Of a DNA stretch of 5,920 nt, positions 1 through 5,920 are shown one piece after another. Numbering within the stretch: the stretch's first letter is position 1; each line of letters opens with the position of its first letter. Position numbers and translations under genes: made by a program. The notes below the pieces were generated by a model that had not been told where the DNA came from, did not search any database, and saw only the letters and a list, made by a program, of their open reading frames with translations. Where the stretch lies: positions 38,159 to 44,078 of the forward strand of contig KL568588.1 of NCBI GenBank assembly GCA_000715605.1. Reading direction: 5' to 3'. The DNA is from Streptomyces speibonae. GTDB taxonomy: Bacteria > Actinomycetota > Actinomycetes > Streptomycetales > Streptomycetaceae.

Positions 1-38
1 GTCTGCCTTGCCAGCCCGCTCAGAGATGTGTATAAGAG
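1..38. other. Residual transposon sequencing adapter at left edge
   Basis: Positions 5-38 match, as I remember it, the Nextera adapter used for Roche 454 libraries. The primer part begins GCCTTGCCAGCCCGCTCAG and is followed by the Tn5 mosaic end AGATGTGTATAAGAG (24-38). The last bases of the mosaic end (ACAG) are replaced by CACG, which already reads as feoB sequence. The minus-strand feoB frame happens to stay open through the adapter, so automatic annotation would add about 12 false residues to FeoB. This is library-construction sequence, not a biological Tn5 insertion. No transposase or further Tn5 DNA is present. Confidence 0.93.
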
Positions 39-1478
39 CACGGTGCTGGTCGCGACGATGACGGTCGAGCACTTGCGCAGGAAGGCGCGCGCGGAGGACC
101 ACATCGCCACCAGCACCGCGCGCGGGGCGGGCAGCCGGTAGGGCGGCAGCTCCATGAAGAACGGCACCGGCCGGCCGCGGCGGTCGCCGAGCTTCTTGAA
201 CGCCCAGGCGGCGAGCATCGCCGAGACGGCGCCCAGCAGATACAGGCCGAACATGACCAGACCCTGTGCGCGGAACGGGCCCGCCTTCGCGGCCGGGTCG
301 ACCAGCAGGCCGATGAGCAGCACGTAGACCGGCAGCCGGGCCGAGCAGGTCATCAGCGGGGCGGCCATCATCGTGGCCAGACGGTCCTTGGCCGAGGGGA
401 GGGTGCGGGTGGCCATGATGCCGGGAACCGCGCAGGCGAAGGACGACAGCAGGGCCACGAAGGCGCGTCCCTCCAGGCCGAAGCGGGCCATGACCCTGTC
501 CATCAGGAAGGCCGCCCGCGCCAGGTACCCGACCCCCTCCAGCAGGGCCAGGAGCAGAAACAGCAGCATGATCTGCGGGACGAACACCAGCACGCCGCCG
601 ACCCCGCCGATCAGGGCGTCCCCCAGCAGCCCGGACAGCCACGGATGGCCGACATGGGCGTCCACCCGGTCCGACAGCCACGCGAACAGCGTCTCCACCC
701 GGCCCTGGAGCGGGGCGGCCAGGGTGAAGACGGTCTGGAAGAACAGCACCATCACCGCGAAGAACACCGCCGTTCCCCACACCGGATGCAGCAGGATCCC
801 GTCCACGCGCCGGGTGGTCCGGTGACGCTCCGGGGGCCGGTAGCCGGCGAAGGCCAGCACCGATTCCGCCCAGGCGTCCCGCTCCTCCCCCGCCTCGGCG
901 GGCGGCGCCACGACCGGGGCGGGCCATGTGTGCCAGGTGGCGAGCCGCTCGCGCAGCCGCGCGACACCCAGCTTCCGGTGGCCGACCACGGGCAGCACCG
1001 GCACGCCGAGTGCCTGCGCGAACGCGTCGATGTCCAGTCGGCCCCGGCGGCTGGCCAGTTCGTCGGTGAAGGTCACCACCACACAGGCCGGCAGTCCGCG
1101 GGCCAGGACCTGGGCGACGAACGCCAGTGAGCGACGCAGGGTGGTGGCGTCCACGACCAGCAGCAGCGCGTCGGGCCGGCCGGTGCCTTCCCGCCGGCCG
1201 TCCAGCACATCGACGGTGATCTGCTCGTCGGGGCTGACCGGCTCCAGGCTGTAGGTGCCCGGCAGATCCTCGACCAGGTGGCGGTGGCGGCCCGTTACGG
1301 CTGTCCCGACGGAGCGGGAGACGGTCACGCCGGGATAGTTGCCGGTCTTGGCCCGCAGGCCCGTGAGGGCGTTGAAGACGCTGGTCTTGCCCGAGTTGGG
1401 GGCGCCCACCAGGGCGATCCTCGGCGCCTCGGGCGGGGTCGCGCCGGCGCCGGCGGCGTCATGGCAGCCCGCGCTCAC
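39..1478 (-). CDS. feoB: Ferrous iron transport protein B, C-terminally truncated by the window edge
   Basis: FeoB is an inner-membrane Fe(II) transporter with a cytosolic N-terminal G-protein domain. About 480 codons are present, and the family usually has about 600-770 residues, so the last membrane helices are missing. Reading from GTG 1478: G1/Walker A GAPNSGKT (25-32), switch I around TGNYPGVTV (45-53), G3 DLPGTYSL (71-78). The G4 position reads TFTD (136-139) rather than the usual NxxD, and G5 is also unusual (VVGHRKLG, about 164-171). Membrane segments follow at about 235-257 and 290-325. The two gate motifs are FACAVPGIMATR (347-358) and CSARLPVY (378-385). The GTG start overlaps the feoA stop (GTGA), so translation is probably coupled. 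The break at the left is caused by adapter sequence, not mutation. The identification is secure. Confidence 0.96.
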
Positions 1479-1789
1479 CGCTGCGCCTCGCCGACCAGCA
1501 CGCACCGCGCCTGCGCCCGGCGCAGGCACACCTCGTAGTCCCTGACCCGGTAGAGGACGGGGTCTCGCAGAGGCGCCCGGCGCACCACCTCCACGACCGT
1601 GCCGGGGCTGAATCCGAGGTCGTGCAGCCGCCGGACGACGGCGGGCTCCCCGTCGGTGACGCTCCGGATCACCCGGGCGCGGGCGCCGGGAGCCAGGTCC
1701 GCCAACGGGCGCGGCGGCGTGTCGACGACGGTGGTCCCCCGGCCGTCCGTCTTCTCGGACGCCTCGAACGCCCCATCGGTGCGGCTCAT
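1475..1789 (-). CDS. feoA: Ferrous iron transport protein A (FeoA, SH3-like)
   Basis: This is a 104-residue small cytosolic partner of FeoB, thought to modulate the transporter. The FeoA SH3-like fold covers about residues 28-100. Its typical core is RRLHDLGFSPGTVVEVV (53-69), followed by a strand-turn-strand ending YRVRDYEVCLRRAQARCVLV (80-99). The first ~25 residues are a polar extension without obvious homology. The ATG at 1789 is chosen because GGGGGGAGAAG stands 4 bases upstream and because the family core begins shortly after. The open frame extends to 1921, but that part crosses the iron box and is promoter DNA. The stop overlaps the feoB start by 4 bp. An iron box about 50 bp upstream suggests repression by a DmdR/IdeR regulator with Fe(II). 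Confidence 0.94.
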   Translation of the reverse strand: MSRTDGAFEASEKTDGRGTTVVDTPPRPLADLAPGARARVIRSVTDGEPAVVRRLHDLGFSPGTVVEVVRRAPLRDPVLYRVRDYEVCLRRAQARCVLVGEAQR

Positions 1790-1792
1790 ATG

Positions 1793-1803
1793 CTTCTCCC
1801 CCC
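1793..1803 (-). promoter_or_regulatory. feoA ribosome-binding site
   Basis: Read on the minus strand this is GGGGGGAGAAG, followed by CAT and then the ATG at 1789. It is a purine run at normal Shine-Dalgarno distance. It fixes the feoA start at 1789 rather than at upstream in-frame codons. Confidence 0.7.
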
Positions 1804-1841
1804 ATCGCGCCGGGTACATCGGCCCGGCGATGGACCACCAG

Positions 1842-1860
1842 CAAGGTGAGGCAAGCCTTA
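1842..1860. promoter_or_regulatory. Iron box (DmdR/IdeR/DtxR-type operator) upstream of feoA
   Basis: The sequence CAAGGTGAGGCAAGCCTTA matches the actinobacterial iron-box consensus TTAGGTTAGGCTAACCTAA at 13 of 19 positions by my count. It contains the near-palindrome GGTGAGGCAAGCCTTACC (1844-1861). It sits 53 bp before the feoA start, a normal place for an operator overlapping a promoter. DtxR-family repressors bind such boxes when loaded with Fe(II). It could also affect epsC, but it lies about 280 bp from that start, so this is less likely. The box is inferred from sequence only. Confidence 0.75.
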
Positions 1861-2142
1861 CCCGTCGTGCGGGCCGGGGCGCGGGGCGTGCGGTCCTCGG
1901 GCATGGGCCCCCCGGCCCCATCGGTCCGGGCCGTACGGCCCCCTCACACCAGGCGCTTCGGACCGGGCGCCGCCCGGGGAGCGGCCCGTAGCGTGCACTG
2001 CCATGGACAGCGGCGCCGGTACGGCGGCTTCGGGAGGTTCCCGGCGCGGAGGATGCCGGCTCCGTGTCGAGCCCGGTGTGCCCGTGGCCGTGGCCCCACG
2101 CCCACCGGTTCCCTGCCGCGACCGGCCCACAGAGAGACGCGC

Positions 2143-2726
2143 ATGATCTTCGAGGATCTCCGGACGGCCTGCCGCAAGGACCCCGCCCTGCACGGTGTCC
2201 ACGTGATCGAGGCGCTGCTGTATCCCGGGCTCTGGGCGGTCTGGACCCACCGGGTCACCCATCGGCTGCACCGCCTCGGTGTGCCGCTGCTGCCCCGGCT
2301 GCTGTCCCAGTTCGCCCGCGCCCTGACCGGCATCGAGATCCACCCGGGCGCGGTCATCGGCCGGCGCTGCTTCATCGACCACGGCATGGGCGTGGTCATC
2401 GGCGAGACCGCCGTCCTGGGCGACGATGTGATGCTGTACCACCGCGTCACCCTGGGCGGCACGGGCTGGTGGTCCGACACGGCGGGCGCCAGGCGGCACC
2501 CCACCGTCGGCGACCGGGTCGTCCTCGGAGTCGGCGCCACCGTGCTCGGCCCGGTCCACGTCGGCCACGACACGGTCATCGGCGCGCACGCCCTCGTCCT
2601 GCGCGACGTCCCCGCCCGCTCCCGCGTCCACGCCCCACAGGCGGCGCCCGTCGCCCGCCCTCCCGGGCCGGCAACGGCGGCCGACGGCAGGATCCTCACC
2701 CCCGCAGACGAAAAGGAACGACCGGC

Positions 2727-2730
<4 letters not shown>
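2143..2730 (+). CDS. epsC: Serine O-acetyltransferase (EpsC/CysE family)
   Basis: This 195-residue cytosolic enzyme transfers acetyl from acetyl-CoA to L-serine, giving O-acetylserine, the first committed step of cysteine synthesis. The N-terminal helical part (1-62) includes [17 protein letters not shown] (27-43), typical of the short EpsC form. A left-handed beta-helix of hexapeptide repeats runs from [11 protein letters not shown] (63-73) to about residue 160. The catalytic histidine is expected at H80 in [12 protein letters not shown], and the second conserved histidine at H119 (RRHP), after VTLGGTG. The ATG at 2143 fits the family start; AGAGAGA about 6 bases upstream is only a weak ribosome-binding site. 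An in-frame ATG at 2053 would add 30 unconserved residues. The tail after about 165 is Pro/Ala-rich, ends in ERPA and lacks the terminal isoleucine often used to dock into CysK. The stop overlaps the cysK start by 4 bp. Confidence 0.93.
2711..2717 (+). promoter_or_regulatory. cysK ribosome-binding site inside the end of epsC
   Basis: AAAAGGA lies 9 bases before the ATG at 2727. It decides the cysK start, since that frame is open without a stop back to a GTG at 2064. It supports independent or coupled initiation at the ATGA overlap. Confidence 0.75.
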
Positions 2731-3665
<935 letters not shown>

Positions 3666-3715
3666 CCGGACGGCGCGGATCACAGGGAGCCCACTCCCCC
3701 GGCGCCCCCGGCGGG

Positions 3716-3735
3716 CCGACCGGCCCCGCGGTCGG
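3716..3735 (+). terminator. GC hairpin after cysK, possible terminator
   Basis: CCGACCG (3716-3722) and CGGTCGG (3729-3735) form a perfect 7-bp stem with a 6-base loop, about 50 bp after the cysK stop. No T-tract follows, which is common in actinomycetes but makes the call weak. It lies between cysK and the next promoter-like site, which fits the end of an epsC-cysK transcript. Confidence 0.35.
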
Positions 3736-3766
3736 GACGTTCGGCCCCCCGCACCCGGCCACCTCG

Positions 3767-3785
3767 CGGAGTTAGGTTCACCTAA
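3767..3785. promoter_or_regulatory. Iron/metal-box-like palindrome upstream of the methyltransferase gene
   Basis: TTAGGTTCACCTAA (3772-3785) is a palindrome of TTAGGT and ACCTAA half-sites around a 2-base centre, AT-rich in very GC-rich DNA. In the register 3767-3785 it matches the iron-box consensus TTAGGTTAGGCTAACCTAA at 13 of 19 positions by my count. The canonical box separates these outer half-sites by 7 bases; here the gap is 2. It could therefore be a compressed DmdR site or a site for another DtxR-family protein such as MntR. It lies 35 bp before the start at 3821, suitable for a regulated promoter. Confidence 0.6.
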
Positions 3786-3820
3786 GTGACATCTGCGCAG
3801 GCGGAGAGCGAGGTACGAGC

Positions 3821-4666
3821 ATGGCACCGACGGACCCACCGGCCCCGCGGACGAGCATTCCCCTCCCCGGCGACGGGCTGGACGCCGCGCGCATCCCCGG
3901 CCACTGGCTGCTGGCCCGCCTGGGCAAGCGGGTGCTGCGCCCCGGCGGCGTGGAGCTGACCCGGTGGATGCTGGACGCGCTGGACGTGGACCCGCGGGAC
4001 CGGGTGGTGGAACTGGCCGCCGGCCTCGGGGCCACTGCCCGGCTGACCCTCACCCGTCACCCGGCCGCCTACACCGCCGTCGACCGGAACCCCGCCGCGG
4101 TGGCCGCGCTCAGCGCCCTGGCCGCCCCGGGCCCGACCGTCGTGCGTGCCGTGCGCTCGGACGCCGCGGACACCGGGCTGCCGGACGGCGGCGCCACGGT
4201 CGTGTACGGCGAGGCGATGCTGACGATGCAGCCGGAAACGGCCAAGCGGCGCGTCGTACGGGAAGCACGCCGGCTCCTCGACGACTCCACCGGCCGGTAC
4301 GCCATCCACGAACTGTGCCTGCTGCCCGACGGCCTCGACCCGGCCCTGGCCGACCGGATCACCGCCGACCTCGGGGACTCCATCCACGTCGGTGCCCGCC
4401 CCCTGACACCCACCGGCTGGGGCGGACTTCTCGCCGGCGAGGGCTTCACCGTCGCCTCCCGCGCGACAGCACCGATGGCGCTGCTCGAACCGCGCCGGCT
4501 CATCGACGACGAAGGTCTGCTGCCCGCCCTGCGCATCGCCGGCCGGGCCTTGCGGGACCGGGCCGCCCTGCGCCGCGTGCTGCACATGCGCCGTGTCTTC
4601 CACCGCCATCGCGCCCACCTCGGCGCGATCAGCCTGATCGCCGTCCCCACGCCGGTCGACTCCTGA
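3821..4666 (+). CDS. Class I SAM-dependent methyltransferase, substrate unknown
   Basis: This is a 281-residue soluble protein. The N-terminal helical part has HWLLARLGKRVLRPGGVELT (28-47). The Rossmann-type methyltransferase domain starts with motif I VVELAAGLGATA (62-73), the glycine-rich SAM loop. The acid ending strand 2 is D88 in YTAVDRN (84-90), expected to hold the ribose hydroxyls. SDAADTGLPDGG (113-124) and the strand VVYGEAMLTM (127-136) correspond to motifs II-III, and GRYAIHELCL (158-167) resembles the strand 5 region of UbiE-like enzymes. A basic C-terminal helix (about 225-265) carries many Arg/His residues. The ATG follows GAGG at about 8 bases. No substrate can be read from the motifs. 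The neighbours (Fe(II) uptake, cysteine synthesis) and the iron-box-like site 35 bp upstream suggest a metal-regulated job in sulfur, thiol or metal(loid) chemistry; this is inference. Confidence 0.82.
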   Translation: MAPTDPPAPRTSIPLPGDGLDAARIPGHWLLARLGKRVLRPGGVELTRWMLDALDVDPRDRVVELAAGLGATARLTLTRHPAAYTAVDRNPAAVAALSALAAPGPTVVRAVRSDAADTGLPDGGATVVYGEAMLTMQPETAKRRVVREARRLLDDSTGRYAIHELCLLPDGLDPALADRITADLGDSIHVGARPLTPTGWGGLLAGEGFTVASRATAPMALLEPRRLIDDEGLLPALRIAGRALRDRAALRRVLHMRRVFHRHRAHLGAISLIAVPTPVDS

Positions 4667-4799
4667 GGAAGACCCCATGACCGCCACCGTGATCGCCCGC
4701 CCGCCGCCCGGGCGGGGAGGTTCGGTGAAACCCGGCCGGCTGCGGCATGGTTCACGGCAGTCTTGGGCTGTCGCCGCAGACCGCCGAAGGAGCCTCTCC
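4667..4799. other. Junction between methyltransferase and zinc-ribbon genes, with a second start signal
   Basis: Directly after the methyltransferase stop there is a well-formed start: GAGGAAG (4665-4671), 5 bases, then ATG 4677, encoding MTATVIARP. That frame runs without a stop into the zinc-ribbon gene, which has its own better-placed start at 4800. The segment contains a 12-bp perfect palindrome CCGCCCGGGCGG (4704-4715) and a possible hairpin CCCGCC/GGCGGG (4696-4701 and 4711-4716). It may be a 41-residue N-terminal extension of the next protein, or the first codons of a lost gene. Confidence 0.5.
4786..4792 (+). promoter_or_regulatory. Ribosome-binding site deciding the GTG start at 4800
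   Basis: GAAGGAG ends 7 bases before GTG 4800. This near-ideal Shine-Dalgarno sequence favours starting the zinc-ribbon membrane protein here rather than at ATG 4677. The CxxC motif then begins 9 residues from the N-terminus. Confidence 0.7.
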
Positions 4800-5555
4800 G
4801 TGACCGACGTGTCCGACCCCCTGTGCGTGCGGTGCGGCGAAGGCCGGTACGGGCGGCAGTACGCGTTCCGGGTCGGTGTGCCGCGGTCCATGTCGAACAT
4901 GGTGAACGATCCCTACAAGGACACCGTCACGACGTTCGAGATCCTCGGCACGGAGTCCGGTTTCCTGTGCGACCGGTGCGCCTGGCGCCACGTCGTCCCG
5001 CGGGGCCCGCTGCCGTTGCTGGCATGCCTGGTCATCGAGGCCGTGCTGTACGCGGGGCTGCCGTTCGACGGCGTTCACGTGCCGCAACCCGTGCGGCTGA
5101 TCCTCGTCCTCGCCCTGGTGGTGTTCGCGCTGTTCGCGGGCCGGGCGACACGCAACGCGCTCGGGCTGGTCGGCGCCGGCCGGCGAGGGGTCCTGAAGAG
5201 GGCCTGGCTGCCGCTCTCCTGGGTGCTCCTGGTGATCGCCCACGTGGTGGGCCCGTTCCTGGTGGGCATCATCGTCGACGGCTTGGACGAGCCCGGTCAG
5301 CATGCCGTACTCGACGCGCATCCGGCGACCGACAGGGTCACCTTCGTGACGGCCGTCTTCGGGGTCACCGCGGGGCTCCACCTCCTTCTGCTGCTGGCGT
5401 CCTGGTTCGGCCGGCGGGACTCGCTGGAGAGGCTGGTCTGGAAGCACCGCGCCTCCGAACTGCGCGGGAGGTGGCCAGGGCTGAGCGGATTCAGCAGTGC
5501 CGAGTACGACGCCCTCGCCCCCACACGCGCCTGGCACCGGACTCCACGCCCGTGA
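4800..5555 (+). CDS. Zinc-ribbon multi-pass membrane protein of unknown function
   Basis: The protein has 251 residues from GTG 4800, or 292 from ATG 4677. I do not recognise the family. The N-terminus has two CxxC pairs, LCVRCGEG (C9, C12) and LCDRCAWRH (C57, C60), spaced like a four-cysteine zinc ribbon and probably cytoplasmic. About four hydrophobic segments follow: around 70-88, 98-114, 136-159 and 180-203. The loop at 115-135 is basic (RATRNALGLVGAGRRG), and the loop at 160-179 is acidic and His-containing (DGLDEPGQHAVLDAHPATD). After the last segment the tail is charged (FGRRDSLERLVWKHR onward) and ends RTPRP. The topology suggests a membrane-anchored metal-binding or redox-sensing protein, but no catalytic motif is visible. 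It may be unrelated to the iron-sulfur genes upstream, since it has its own ribosome-binding site and sits 133 bp after them. Confidence 0.75.
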   Translation: MTDVSDPLCVRCGEGRYGRQYAFRVGVPRSMSNMVNDPYKDTVTTFEILGTESGFLCDRCAWRHVVPRGPLPLLACLVIEAVLYAGLPFDGVHVPQPVRLILVLALVVFALFAGRATRNALGLVGAGRRGVLKRAWLPLSWVLLVIAHVVGPFLVGIIVDGLDEPGQHAVLDAHPATDRVTFVTAVFGVTAGLHLLLLLASWFGRRDSLERLVWKHRASELRGRWPGLSGFSSAEYDALAPTRAWHRTPRP

Positions 5556-5595
5556 ACCCGTCCGCCGAGGGCCGCGGCAACGGCGTCCGCGCATC

Positions 5596-5622
5596 GCGCC
5601 GGTGAGACCCGCTGGCCGGCGC
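5596..5622 (+). terminator. Hairpin after the zinc-ribbon gene, possible terminator
   Basis: GCGCCGG (5596-5602) and CCGGCGC (5616-5622) form a perfect 7-bp GC stem with a 13-base loop, about 40 bp after the stop at 5555. No T-tract follows. Position suits a terminator, but such stems arise often by chance at this GC content. The rest of 5556-5661 shows no gene. Confidence 0.3.
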
Positions 5623-5661
5623 CCTGGTCCGGGGTGCTGAGGTGGGTGCGTGCGAGGCCGT

Positions 5662-5920
5662 GAGGCCGGCTCGCTCGCGAGCGAACTCACCGGCGGCGGT
5701 GACTCCGCGCGGGCGGGCCCGGTCGCGGCCTTCGACCGCGGGAAGGTCGCGACAGGGCGGGGCTCGCCCGCATGCGGGAACGGGGCGAGCCGAGCGAGCG
5801 CGCCGACCCCGACGCGCTCGCCACCGCCCTGCCGGCCACCGTCGTGCGCGGCCTCCGGGGCGGCATGCCGCTGTCCCGGGTCCGCCGCTCGAGCACCGCC
5901 TGCCGACGGGCCGTGTCAGC
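5662..5920 (+). pseudogene. TetR-family regulator C-terminal remnant, frameshifted and lacking its DNA-binding domain
   Basis: Two plus-strand frames together read like the ligand-binding C-terminal half of a TetR regulator of the LmrA/YxaF-like type. The first frame (about 5662-5739) gives EAGSLASEL, matching the family's GCPxGSLASEL segment, then PVAAFDR. The second frame (from 5742) gives EGRDRAGLARMRERGE, then ADPDALATAL and GGMPLSRVRR, matching the usual RGEL..DADPDALA and QGGLLLxQVRR ends. Adding one T after 5739 would restore FDRW and join the frames, so a 1-nt loss is implied. The expected QGG segment is also disrupted. An in-frame TGA at 5638 and the absence of any helix-turn-helix upstream show 5' truncation. 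The remnant runs off the right edge. Because the library looks 454-like, the single-base shift alone could be a read error, but the missing N-terminus could not. The match is from memory of the family pattern. Confidence 0.65.

Larger units (their letters stand above)
1790..2142. other. Divergent feoA / epsC intergenic region
   Basis: This 353-bp stretch separates the minus-strand feoAB operon from plus-strand epsC. It holds the feoA ribosome-binding site (about 1793-1803 on the minus strand) and an iron box at 1842-1860. From 1861 to 2142 it is extremely GC-rich, with no recognisable gene, RNA or riboswitch. All three plus-strand frames stay partly open through it, which is expected at this composition. 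A small reading frame at 2003-2146 ends on the epsC start (see findings), but it has no convincing ribosome-binding site. I could not place -10/-35 elements with confidence for either direction. Confidence 0.6.

Noticed and set aside
24..38. Tn5 end as a natural mobile element
   Set aside because: It is joined to a known library primer sequence and lies at the very edge of the window, so it is a library artefact.
1846..2142. Upstream extension of epsC to an ATG at 1846 or 2053
   Set aside because: The added residues are Arg/Pro/Ala-rich and unconserved. The 1846 start lies inside the iron box. ATG 2053 directly abuts GGAGG without the needed spacing.
1861..2142. Riboswitch (SAM or other) in the epsC leader
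   Set aside because: I could not find conserved riboswitch core sequences or a convincing paired architecture beyond the GC-rich stems expected by chance.
2064..2726. Extension of cysK upstream to GTG 2064 through all of epsC
   Set aside because: This frame lacks stops only because of GC bias. CysK family homology begins at 2727, where a proper ribosome-binding site is present.
3782..4900. Long minus-strand open frame opposite the methyltransferase
   Set aside because: No recognisable domain, and it mirrors the codon bias of the plus-strand gene. It is an antisense shadow.
4752..5690. Minus-strand open frame opposite the zinc-ribbon gene
   Set aside because: The plus-strand frame has a ribosome-binding site, paired cysteines and membrane segments. 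The antisense translation is Gly/Arg/His-rich filler.

Overview
The window is very GC-rich, with third codon positions almost all G or C, GTG starts, 4-bp start/stop overlaps and short AT-rich operator-like sites. This points to a high-GC actinomycete, most likely Streptomyces or a close relative. The first ~38 bases are not genomic: they match an old Nextera/454-style transposon adapter with its Tn5 mosaic end. The left edge is therefore an assembly or trimming artefact, and it truncates feoB.

Layout. (1) Positions 39-1789, minus strand: feoA then feoB, overlapping by 4 bp, a ferrous iron uptake operon. feoB lacks its C-terminal part. (2) Positions 1790-2142: a divergent intergenic region with a DmdR/IdeR-type iron box (1842-1860) about 50 bp before feoA. 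(3) Positions 2143-3665, plus strand: epsC (serine O-acetyltransferase) and cysK (O-acetylserine sulfhydrylase), overlapping by 4 bp, the two steps from serine to cysteine. (4) Positions 3666-3820: a hairpin, then a short AT-rich palindrome resembling an iron/metal box. (5) Positions 3821-4666: a class I SAM-dependent methyltransferase of unknown substrate. (6) Positions 4800-5555: a small protein with an N-terminal four-cysteine zinc ribbon and about four membrane segments, function unknown. It may be a separate unit with its own start signals. (7) About 5662-5920: the C-terminal half of a TetR-family regulator with no DNA-binding domain and a 1-nt frameshift, apparently a pseudogene running off the right edge.

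How the parts may work together. Fe(II) import (FeoAB) lies divergently beside a dedicated cysteine-synthesis pair. A methyltransferase follows behind its own iron-box-like site. A simple reading is an iron-sulfur supply island in which ferrous uptake and cysteine production are expressed together under metal control. The methyltransferase is the unexplained member and the best candidate for new biology. The right end looks like a boundary of this island: a duplicated start signal, an uncharacterised membrane protein and regulator debris.
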